Positions 55,576 to 64,000 of a stretch of 64,000 nt of DNA are shown here, piece after piece (position 1 is the stretch's first letter; every line of letters begins with the position of its first letter). Source of the stretch: Gentiana macrophylla (taxonomy: Eukaryota > Streptophyta > Magnoliopsida > Gentianales > Gentianaceae); assembly GCA_026214975.1 (NCBI GenBank), contig CM047810.1, forward strand, positions 93,016,316-93,080,315. Reading direction: 5' to 3'. The notes beneath the pieces are model-generated. The model had not been told where the DNA came from and did not search any database. It saw only the letters and a program-made list of their open reading frames with translations. Made by a program: the position numbers and the translations under genes.

Positions 55576-57395
55576 TCTTAGGTGTGATGCCCGAAAGACA
55601 ATTTTGTAATTGTTTTATTTAATAAATGAAATGATATTATTATTCATATTTATTATTCTCATATTCACCGATGTGACAATAGTATTTACACTACAGAAAA
55701 CCCTAAAGTATATCGTTTATGTAATCACTTAACTCAGTGTATGGGATATACATGGGAGGATTGAGTTAGTGAAGATGTACTTAAAATACAATTAGCCCGT
55801 AGTGAAGTTAATCAAGAGTATCGGGTCTCTCCTTTAACGTGCTATTAATGCGCCTGAAACACAATACGTGTGATTGTCTTATCCGGACTTTCGGTTAAGA
55901 GAACCTAGTGGGAATTTATATATGATAGATATATCATATAGAAATTTGGACCGATTTGATTAGAGTTCACGATATAATTCCGTAATCGAGAAGTCTTATC
56001 GAATCAATCGATGATCATATTTATGGATATATCTTAATCCGAGGTGATCACGATCAAGCCGCTTGAATCGATTATGAGGTTTGACTTGACGGTTAAGGAT
56101 TACACCGAGTCCGTGATCCGAATTACCCCATCTTGGCATTGTCTTTGGATTGAGTGAGTAGTCCGTGTTATCACATATACGGAATCCATTCCTTCCATTT
56201 ATGGAAGTAGATAGACGATTCCCTTATTTGTTAATCCTAGAAAGCGATCGATCCATGGAGTTCATATTACACGATTAGCTACCGGTGAGTTGTATGAATT
56301 AATTGATGATCACTAGGGGTTAATGGTAAATAATGATAAGAGGTTCTGAAAAGGGTTAACGGTAACTTCCCGATTTAGAATGAACAGCCTATGGAAGATT
56401 AATCCATATGTAATGATTATATCAATGGACGCTTATTATCATTCTCGTGAGGAGATAAATATAATCTCATAATCGGAGGAGTGCGATCACGGGATTATGG
56501 TGGCATATTCTCGTGATTGATTTATCGAATATAATTATTCATTCGTAAGATAATTATTTATTTGATTTATCGGAGCCACGATTATTAGTCCATGGTCCCG
56601 ACATGCCTCCAATATAGCATAGCTATTCTCGGACGTCGAATCCTAATAATATTAATTTAGTTCTTATTAGAATTTAATTAAAACGATATGTGAATTAATT
56701 GTTTAGTGGACTATTAAATCAGTTGGGCTAAATAATTAAATATGTGAAAAAGGCATCTTTCATAATCTTGGCAAAATTAGTGTTATGGCCGAAAATTAAT
56801 ATTGACTAGGTCAATAAGCATAATTTCGGCCAACACATGTTTAGGAAACAAGAAATTAGTTTTCTTGTGAATTAATAAGACATGTGCACAAAATATTTAT
56901 TGGATAAATATTTATGGTAAGAAATAAAGATAAATATTATTCTAGATTTGTTCTAGAATATTAAGGGATTATCTTTTATTTATTGGATTTATTTATTTGT
57001 AAAATAAAATCCTTGGAGGACAAGAATTACTCTCATATATAAAGAGAGTTCTCACAAGCCTAAAATACTACACATAAAAATTTCGACTTCTCTTAGAGAG
57101 AAGGAGCAAAAAAATTCGGCCAAGGGGATTGAAGGAAAATCTTGGAGGTTTTCCGGGTAGAATAGCGGAAGGATTCGAGACGAGGATTTCCTTCCACCGG
57201 GAGTTGCTCGGATCACACGTACGGAAGATCGTGGTGCTCTTCACACCTTCTTTTCTTTGCGGTTCTTCAACTTGGATTTTGAGATCCAAGAGGTATGTTC
57301 TACAACCCCCTTGTAGATGTAGATCTAGTTATTTTATTACGTGTGAATTATAGATCTAGATCCTTAAATCGCTGTTGCAGATGGTATTACTAACA
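55576..57395 (+). repeat. 3' LTR of element E
   Basis: Matches 14491-16277 over its whole length; the start is TCTTAGG where the left copy has TGTTAGG. A TATA box lies at 57035-57044. It ends TACTAACA, followed by AAACT at 57396-57400. Confidence 0.9.
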
Positions 57396-57400
57396 AAACT

Positions 57401-57867
57401 TACCCATGCCCGACCTTATATGTTTGGCCTAGGTCCCTTTCGGACCAAACCCCTTGCACACGTTCTATATCAGATAATTATGGAAGGAATAGCAAGTCAT
57501 AAAAGCTCCAATCTTTACCACTTGATACGAATATTTGAACATCACAATTATCTCCTAAAATCAAGTCGATCATCTAATCATAATCCTTTTCCTTAGGGAA
57601 CACGCCAATCAGTGTCCATCATGGACACATCACACGCTAACTCTAGGGCACAGGCCCCTCTATATAAACAATCCCTAAGGAACTATGGAGACTTTATTCT
57701 AATCCCGACGCTGGATACGTAGGCAGCTTGATCACCATCAAGTGCAGTCTATAACATCTCACAACTACCCCCCTCTTTTGGTCACTTTTTGTTGCTCTTG
57801 AAGCTTTGATAGGTTATCACTGGAGAAAGAACCCTAGAGTTTATACAGACGATTTTTGGATTTGTCA
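57401..57867 (+). repeat. 5' LTR of element D, right part
   Basis: Resumes after element E. A TATA box lies at 57661-57668. The end is placed before TTAGCGCTAGAAGGAGGG, which I take as the primer site, so it is approximate. Confidence 0.55.
57661..57668 (+). promoter_or_regulatory. Putative TATA box in LTR of element D
   Basis: TATATAAA, about 270 bp before gag and 200 bp before the inferred LTR end. Confidence 0.55.
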
Positions 57868-57928
57868 ATTAGCGCTAGAAGGAGGGCCCTCTTTATTTGA
57901 TAATCTTAGGAAAAGCTCCAGAATCAAC

Positions 57929-59410
57929 ATGGTGACCACACAACAACAAGCCGTCAACGGCAGCAACGCCAACAATGCGACAGAATCAGATGCTACCAAG
58001 CAGAACCAGCAACACGAAGAAGTCCCCCTCGACACAACCCAACAACCGTTGGTAGATCAACTCACGGCTTTTGATGACGCAAAAAAGCAGGCTATTGTCA
58101 ATGCCGTCTAGGCAGAAGAGGATGAGGAAGATGAAGACCTGGAAGGTCTGGAGGAAGAAGATCCCCTTGAGGAAACTTTCTAAGACCATGAGATGGAGGA
58201 GGAAGATGACCTCAATGATGGGTCATAGAAGCAAACACCTTCTCCACCGAGGCATAGAGGCAACAGAAATGATGATCGATCATCCTCATCGAATCTGAGA
58301 AAGAAGCCGGTCATGCCTCATGCGATGGAGGCAGCCCGCGCTGAGCTGGAGGCCAAAGCCGGAAGAAGATCTGCACTCCTGGCTCTTGAATCCCCTTTTT
58401 CCGAGCAGATTGACAACTATCCTCGGCCGGCAAGGTTCAAGATCTTAAAATTGGAACCATACGATGGAACCAAAGGCCCCCAGGATCACCTGTTGCAGTA
58501 TCTTACGCACATGAATCTCGACTGTGCCCTAGAAGAGATAAAGTGCAAGGCATTTCCAGCACTGCTCACCAACCGAGCTCGGGAATGGTTCAATAAGATA
58601 AAATCTAGCACGATCTACAATTTTGATACTCTAGGAAAGATGTTCCTCAACGTTTTTATTATGTCAAAGTCATTTCAAAAGAATGCTACACCCATTTGTT
58701 TTCTCTCAAATAGAAGCGAGATGAAACCGCACTACAGTACCTTAAGCGGTTCAGCAAATAGTCTCTCCAAGTACGAGACGCCGATGATCATGTTTGGAAC
58801 CCATCCTTTGTGGCGGGACTACGTGAAGGGAGGCTATATGCCAAGCTGACCAGCAAGCTCCCAACGTCTATGGAAGAGTGCATGGAAATAGCGTTCAAGA
58901 ACTGTCAAGGAGAAGAAGCCAACTGACTAAAGCAATAGTTGGAAAAGTCGGAGTCCAAGAAAGAGAAGGCCAAGGATATTTCCGATAAGAGAAGGAAGTC
59001 GTCTGGAGATCGCACGGTAGGGTCAGCTATGGGCCAATCCGAAAAGAAAAGTGCCTTGCAACCACGCAACTTCCTGATGTTGAACAGGCCTCACGAATAG
59101 GTACTTGCGATTATGGAAAGGAAGGGTTTAGCGTGAACTCCCATGCCGCTGCGAAGTCTTCTGGATAAAAGAGACCAGAGCAAGTTTTGCACCTACCACC
59201 AAGACAATGGCCATGATCCGGACAGCTGTAGAGATTTCCAAAAATACGTGGACGCAGCAATTGCTGAAGGGAAGTTGGATGAAGTCATGGAATGACCTCA
59301 GTATAGCGACCATCGAGGTCAACGGGACTACCAGCAGAGGAACTACAACCGAGAGTGTAATCGACAGGGAGAGCCTCAGTGAAGAAGATATCGGTCTCCA
59401 GATAGGGATC
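57929..59410 (+). pseudogene. gag of element D
   Basis: ATG 57929 opens a polar Gln/Asn- and Glu-rich N-terminus. The frame has stops at 58109 (TAG), about 58181 (TAA) and about 58226 (TAG), then continues in phase. The capsid domain reads ESPFSEQIDNYPRPARFK, YDGTKGPQDHLLQYL and NRAREWFNKIK, typical of Tat-lineage gag, and is lost near 58849 by a frameshift. C-terminal pieces (CTYHQDNGHDPDSCRDF, a Cys/His nucleocapsid-like motif near 59187) follow with more stops. It is clearly a decayed gag. Confidence 0.8.
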
Positions 59411-60033
59411 AATAGGTGGGTAACTGGCTAATTAACACCATCAAAACTATTGTGGGAGGCCCTGGCAGTGCATTTGAGGTCGGCTGCCTAAACACTCGAT
59501 CAGGGGGCATACAGGCGAACAGAGAAAGTCATATCCCCCCTCAGGAAGTAAGTTATGGGCCTAGGGACCCATTCCCACTGGTCCCGAACAACGAAGGTCT
59601 GGTCATTGAAGTTGTGGTGAATAAGAATCTGGTGAAGAGGGTTTGCGTCGACACTGGAAGCGCCATCAACGTCATATACTTTTCAGCTTTTCAGGCAATG
59701 AGCCTTAAGGAGCCCGAGCTAACTCCTGTTTCAGCACCTTTGTTCGGATTTTCTGGTCCTCCTGTTCATCCCATGGGGATGGTTTGGCTGGCGACAACGT
59801 TCAGCAAGGAATCCTTGGGGAGGACTCTCATGGTCAACTACGTCATGGTCAGGTCGTCATCAGCATACAATATCATCCTTGGAAGGCCGGCCCTGATTGA
59901 TCTTCAGGCCGTAATCTCCCCAGCTCACATCAGTTTAAAGTTTCCGCTGCTCGGTTGAAATCAAATGAGATCTAGAGGTCGCCCAAAGTTGCTATGCGGC
60001 CACTATCAAGGACAAAGGAGTTGTTTTAGCTTG
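59411..60033 (+). pseudogene. Aspartic protease of element D
   Basis: The frame reads NTIKTIVGGPG, then LVIEVVVNKNLVKRV and the catalytic VDTGSAINVIY (about 59647-59679), then YNIILGRPALIDLQAVIS, the second conserved half. It stops at TGA 59956-59958. A neighbouring frame continues the protease-RT linker (QSCYAATIKDKG) to a TGA at about 60031. RT, which should follow, is absent. The DTGS site is intact. Confidence 0.8.
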
Positions 60034-61159
60034 ATCGGTTCGGCAAGTCTTTATCATTTACTGCTTTCTCTAGTCTACTTTTCATTTTTGCATTTTCGTT
60101 ATGTTTTGTCCGTATTCATTATCAGTCTCGGATATTTCTGCTTCGTTGAACAAATTTTAATTTTCCTCAGTTATTTCTTTGCCTAGTTTTATAAGTCCAT
60201 AAGGACCAGCTAATCAATATACTCCATGAAAAAACTTCACGTGAGAAGTCAGTCCGACCTGGCCCTACTCACCGTGCTTTTAAATGAGAAGTCAGCACTA
60301 GCCTGGCCCTGCTCGTCCTTAAAAAATTCACGTGAAAAGTCAGACCGACCTGGCCCTACTCACTGTGCTTTTAAACGAGAAGCCAGCACTAGTCTGGCCC
60401 TGCTCGTCCTTAAAAAATTCACGTGAGAAGTCTGTCCGACCTGGCCCTGCTCGCCATGCTTTAAAATGAGAAGTCAGCACTAGCCTGGCCCTGCTCGTCC
60501 TTAAAAACTTCACACGAGAAGTCAGTCCGACCTGGCCCTGCTCGCCGTGCTTTCAAACGAGAAGTCAGCCCTAGCCTGGCCCTGCTCATCCTTAAAAACT
60601 TCACGTGAGAAGTTAGTCCGACCTGGCCTTGCTCAGGAAAACCCATCTAACCTAACTAGGTTTGTTCTAAGGTCAGTCTGACTTAGTCCTGCTTGTCGTA
60701 AGCTAACATAGAACTAAAGCTGACCTGACTTGTGAAAATTCAGTACCTAACTCATAATCACCCGAGCTCATGAATTGAGCTCGGCCTTATGTACAAACAT
60801 AAGTGTGCCATTTGAAAACTCATAGTGGCATATCGGGCGGCACGCCCCTTAATAAACTTCGATAATGTCTTGTGCAGTCTAGCCTCTCATGAATTCGGTA
60901 GGTTAGGCTTACACGTGCCCGAACCCACGTGTTGGGCTCGGCCTTATATGTAATCTAAACAAGTATGTCATCCAAAAAACTAGAATAATGAAAGCAGTAA
61001 ATGAATGGTATATTGGGGGGCACACCCCATCAACAATAAAAACAAACAAAAGTTAAAACAAAACTCAAAAACAGAAGTACATTAACAGAATAACTTATTT
61101 TTATCAATAAAAGTCTTATGCAAACTCTTCAATCAAATATACAAAATTTTCAAATAGAT
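60034..61159 (+). other. Non-coding region of element D with repeats
   Basis: Directly replaces RT, RNase H and integrase. It holds the 91-bp array (next entry) and a second loose duplication: CTCGGCCTTAT...GGGCGGCACGCCCC at about 60780-60850 and CTCGGCCTTATA...GGGGGGCACACCCC at about 60938-61029. No gene on the plus strand. Confidence 0.7.
60232..60650 (+). repeat. 91-bp tandem repeat array, about 4.5 copies
   Basis: CACGTG or a variant starts units at 60238, 60329, 60420, 60511 and 60602, exactly 91 bp apart. Each unit is itself a dimer of related ~45-bp halves, both built on GAGAAGTCAG...CCTGGCCCTGCTC. Confidence 0.95.
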
Positions 61160-61846
61160 CTAAGAGTCTGGTGTCGGATTATCTTGAGGCTCGGATGAAG
61201 GATCCGAGTTAGAAGTAGCAGTAGGCTGATTAGCATATTTGGACACGATGTCCTCTCCAGCCTTAAAGTCCCTCACCCGCTCGTCATAAACCCGGCTTAT
61301 CCCAGGTTTGTAATAAATCTTCTTAGGAAGATCATCTACAACAAGATAAGGATGTTTAATCCTCACCTCATCTATCCCCTGAGTATACCCATGGTTTAGG
61401 ACGGGGATCAACAACATCTTTAAGGCCTCGGAAAAGTCCCCCAAAGCCTTATACTCCTGAACAGCCTCGGTACACCGAGTCGGGATCGTGGCTTCTAGAT
61501 CGGTCACACTTGCTTGGAGGTCGGTGACCTCCTTCTCCTTCACCCTCTTCTTATCAGCAAGCTCACTCGCCAAGGACTTCAGCTCACCCTCTTAAGCTAA
61601 GAGTTGAGCCTGCAGAGCCTTCATCTCTATATCCTTAAGCTGAGCAGCCACCTTGAGCTCCTCTTGTGTCTGCCTCAGCTCGGCAATCTTACTCTTTTGG
61701 GCAGCCGAGTCTGTAAAGGCTTTTCCTAACCTCCTGAAAACTTCCTCACCAATCGTAGCCCCCTAAACAAACAGATAGAGAGAATTAGGACCATCAACAG
61801 AACGGCTTTAAAGCAAAAGAAACAAAAAAGAATTATTTACCAGGCT
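61160..61846 (-). pseudogene. Antisense accessory ORF of element D
   Basis: On the minus strand an exon runs from 61762 to 61160. It reads GEEVFRRLGKAF, then a long coiled coil (residues rich in Glu, Lys, Ala, Gln), an in-frame TAA at 61594-61592, ASELADKKRVKEKEV and a C-terminal globular part (LNHGYTQGIDEVRIKHPYL). Upstream lies a possible 78-bp GT-AG intron (61840-61763) and six bases of a preceding exon before element J cuts in. An antisense aORF between pol and the 3' LTR is known from Tat-lineage elements such as Grande. The function is unknown. The upstream exons are missing. Confidence 0.65.
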
Positions 61847-61866
61847 TTTGCTCGCCCTCGAGCAAA
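61847..61866 (-). promoter_or_regulatory. Polypurine-tract-side hairpin of element J
   Basis: Minus strand TTTGCTC-GAGGGC-GAGCAAA, perfect 7-bp stem; the purine tract that follows it in C and H is cut off. Confidence 0.65.
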
Positions 61867-63647
61867 GATGAGCGATTCAAAAATAAAGATGGAGTCAACA
61901 TTGCAATCATACATCAAGTCTAAAAGAATTGAAATGGTAAAACACAAGTAATTGATACAAATGCATAGGATTTAAGTTCTACCTTGCATTGAGAAAAGAA
62001 TGTGTGTGTGTGTGAATAGCTTCTCTAACATTTATCACCAATGACCGGTTTAGATTATAGACGTACAATGTACCGAGGCTACACCATAGGCTTTTACGTC
62101 GTAAACATCTCCACTAATCAAGGTCAATCAAAGTCTAGTACGGTCGAGCAGGACTTGAAGGGTTATAATGTTAAGCTAGGGTCGGGGCGAACGAAAGGAT
62201 ATTTACGATAAAATAGAAAAAGAAGGTGCAAAAGAGCTTTAACCAAGTCAAGTATAAACACGAAACTCGGTATCAACTTCATCTTCAATCCTTCCCGACT
62301 ATTTACACTCTCAGGTTTCAGACCGAACCCTAACTCCAACTTCATAATAAACAATACTACACAACACTTTAGTCCACTTTTTGGACTTATAACAAACTAT
62401 AAATATGTACATTTACCACTTCTGTTTCTTTTCTTCTTTTTTTTCTTTTTTTTTTTTCTTCTTCTTATATACATCAAAATTCCGAACAAAATTGAAACCG
62501 ACACATTGTTACACTCCTCGTTCCGAATAACTCGTAAATCACGATTCCGTACCATTACTTACGTCTCAACAATACCTCGCAACATCGTAAAAATGTGCGG
62601 AACGAACAAGCTCAATTGCAAGGTAGTCAAGGGTACGTAGACTGAAATAAAGTTAGGGACATCGATTTTCACGGGTTAGTAACACGAAAGGCTAGTTCGG
62701 GTGGCAGTCTAACCACCCTACAAAAGGCTTAGAGGGGTAACAGTGGATTAATATTTTAGGTTGGCCTTTGGCTCTGATCGGGTCAAAATAAATGCCAAAA
62801 CCGTCATCCCGTACCTAACAACGAAGACCTTTCTATTTCGCCTCGAAGTTACTAATATAAGTTCTAGGTAACCGGGTCATACCACAACTATAATCGTCCA
62901 CTAATCATGGTGATAAATGACGTTGAAGCTAACGTGATAGAACTATTAGATTCTCAATACAAGATCCCAACTCAAATGAAATGCATTCAAATAATCACTA
63001 TATGTTTAACCAAAGCAATACTATAGGCTCAATGTATCAAAACCAATGTCAAAGGCATCAAAATTTCTAAAAAAACGACTCATTTACACCAAAGGGATAA
63101 CAAGCGGTAAGTATAACTCGTTCCACATGAAACCGAAACATTGAAGCTAAACCAACCACCCCCTACTTTAGAACAAAGCACGAATGATAAGGGTAGAAAA
63201 GTTAGCTTACAACCGGAAAAAGCGCGAGTACGATCATATGGCATCCGCAAATGTCCTCCCAGGGTACCTGTACTTATAAAATATACACAACCAACACCAA
63301 AAGTGTACAAGTATGGAGTATAACACAATGAAACTACCCGGATTACCACAACTCGTCAAAACCAAAAACACCACACTCACCCCCCAAAACACACTTCCTC
63401 GTGTTATATTACAATAAAACTTACCCGAAGTATCAAAATAGAAACTAAAGAAACACAGTGAAACACGAGGGGAAATAAAAGCATTAAAAACACATTCTGA
63501 GTTTAGAGTCCTTAGCTCGACTTTCTACCCCCAACTATGTCAAGGATAGCTATACCAAAGGAGAGCAAACCGTTGCTTCTCCCTACAAAAATCGTAAGAA
63601 TTGAGCACCCCTTGAAAATAAAACAATAGAACTATGGGGCTCAATCC

Positions 63648-64000
63648 CTACCACCAAGATTGGTTCAATGAATCCATTGCACAGAACAATGAATTCACTT
63701 TCCCCGAACTAAAACATATCCCAACTAATAACGACTCAAGCACCAAGTATGGACATTTAGGCTCAACATCAACAACAAACTCAATAGGGTGCACCCCCGT
63801 AGGAATAACAGTAGTGCTAGAAGAAAACGGAATAGATGATTCAATAATAATGGGATTCATACCCTCTTCGTATCATTCCTCAGGGGCGACTTCAAACAAA
63901 GTCTCATGTCCTCTCCTCTCAAACTCCTCAAATAGTTGTTGCACTTTAAGCTCCAAGTTTCGTATGGCTGTTTGCATCACAGTCTGGCCATTACGAAACT
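63648..64000 (-). pseudogene. Possible gag-like C-terminal remnant of element J
   Basis: The minus strand reads a helical stretch (TVMQTAIRNLELKVQQLFEE), a stop near 63866, then a 70-codon frame (VDVEPKCPYLVLESLLVG). The first part resembles the coiled segment that follows the gag domain in Athila polyproteins, but I cannot confirm it. No pol motif is seen before the non-coding region. Confidence 0.3.

Larger units (their letters stand above)
14491..57395 (+). mobile_element. Element E: LARD-like non-autonomous LTR retrotransposon
   Basis: Long LTRs at 14491-16277 and 55576-57395, flanked by AAACT duplications. The element's own internal DNA (16278-20283 and 53710-55575, about 5.9 kb) has no gag or pol motif. 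It has a PBS-like TGGTATCAG after the 5' LTR and a purine-rich GTGGGAGAT before the 3' LTR. Large retrotransposon derivatives have this form: long LTRs, a non-coding interior, and mobilisation in trans. Element F has inserted in its interior. Confidence 0.82.
14259..61846 (+). mobile_element. Element D: Tat-like gypsy element, interrupted by element E
   Basis: The left LTR part is 14259-14490; the rest resumes at 57401. After the LTR come a PBS at about 57868, gag, protease, a non-coding region with 91-bp tandem repeats and an antisense accessory gene. RT, RNase H and integrase are missing. The two LTR halves share a style of short inverted phrases (for example GACCTCTGCAGGTCGACCA on the left and GGCCTAGGTCCCTTTCGGACC on the right), and the AAACT duplication of element E links them. 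No 3' LTR is seen before the junction with J. Confidence 0.65.
61847..64000 (-). mobile_element. Element J: Athila-like gypsy 3' region, minus strand
   Basis: Read on the minus strand this stretch is collinear with the 3' non-coding region of element C: TACAGGTACCCTGGGAGGA, GGGATGACGGTTTTGGCAT, CCTCTAAGCCTTTTG, a CA-repeat, and the hairpin TTTGCTC-GAGGGC-GAGCAAA at 61866-61847. The purine tract and LTR that should follow are missing, so it is truncated exactly at the hairpin. The upstream end lies beyond the window. Confidence 0.75.

Noticed and set aside
60232..60650. Regularly spaced repeats resembling a CRISPR array
   Set aside because: Units are contiguous tandem repeats without unique spacers, in a plant transposon.
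63080..63349. Minus-strand 89-codon frame
   Set aside because: It falls in the non-coding 3' region of element J, collinear with non-coding DNA in element C where the frame is not kept.

Overview
The window reads as nuclear, heterochromatic DNA of a flowering plant, probably a eudicot; I cannot name the species. Almost all of it is transposable-element sequence, and I found no convincing host gene, rRNA, tRNA or CRISPR array. Primer-binding sites copied from initiator tRNA-Met (TGGTATCAGAGC type) or of the Athila/Tat kind, polypurine tracts, a CACTA DNA transposon and CHG-type sequence noise all point to a large plant genome.

I use these labels. Element A is a decayed Ty1/copia pol plus an accessory ORF (aORF), about 5849-10170. 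Element B is a copia deletion derivative (LTR, gag remnant, aORF, LTR; 1-5848) that appears to sit in A. Element C is the 3' part of an Athila-like Ty3/gypsy element (10363-14258). Element D is a Tat-like gypsy element with gag and protease but no RT or integrase, 91-bp tandem repeats and an antisense aORF; it starts at about 14259 and resumes at 57401-61846. Element E (14491-57395, TSD AAACT) is a LARD-like element with 1.8-kb LTRs and no recognisable coding. Element F (20284-53704, TSD GTTTG) is a copia element with 309-bp LTRs. Element G (22599-27534, TSD TGTTC) is a younger relative of F inserted in F's integrase. Element H (28148-52295) is a very large Athila-like gypsy element inserted in F's pol. 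Element I (36507-44647, TSD TCT) is a CACTA (En/Spm) transposon in H. Element J (61847-64000, minus strand) is another Athila-like 3' region.

The nesting is unusually deep. D appears to lie in the LTR of C, E lies in the LTR of D, F in E, both G and H in F, and I in H. Target-site duplications support four of these steps (E, F, G, I). LTR divergence agrees with the order: G has 1 difference in 320 bp, F has 3 in 309, and the older B has 10 in 498.

The genes belong to the element life cycles. Gag forms the particle; protease, RT, RNase H and integrase copy and insert it. The aORF proteins of A, B and H share a recognisable architecture across the copia/gypsy divide and have no established function. 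The CACTA element carries a TNP2-type transposase and a Transposase_24-type (TNPA-like) gene on the minus strand. Nearly every coding region is broken by stops or frameshifts. Some small breaks, above all in F and G, sit at CAG/CTG trinucleotides and may be consensus errors at methylated CHG sites rather than true mutations.
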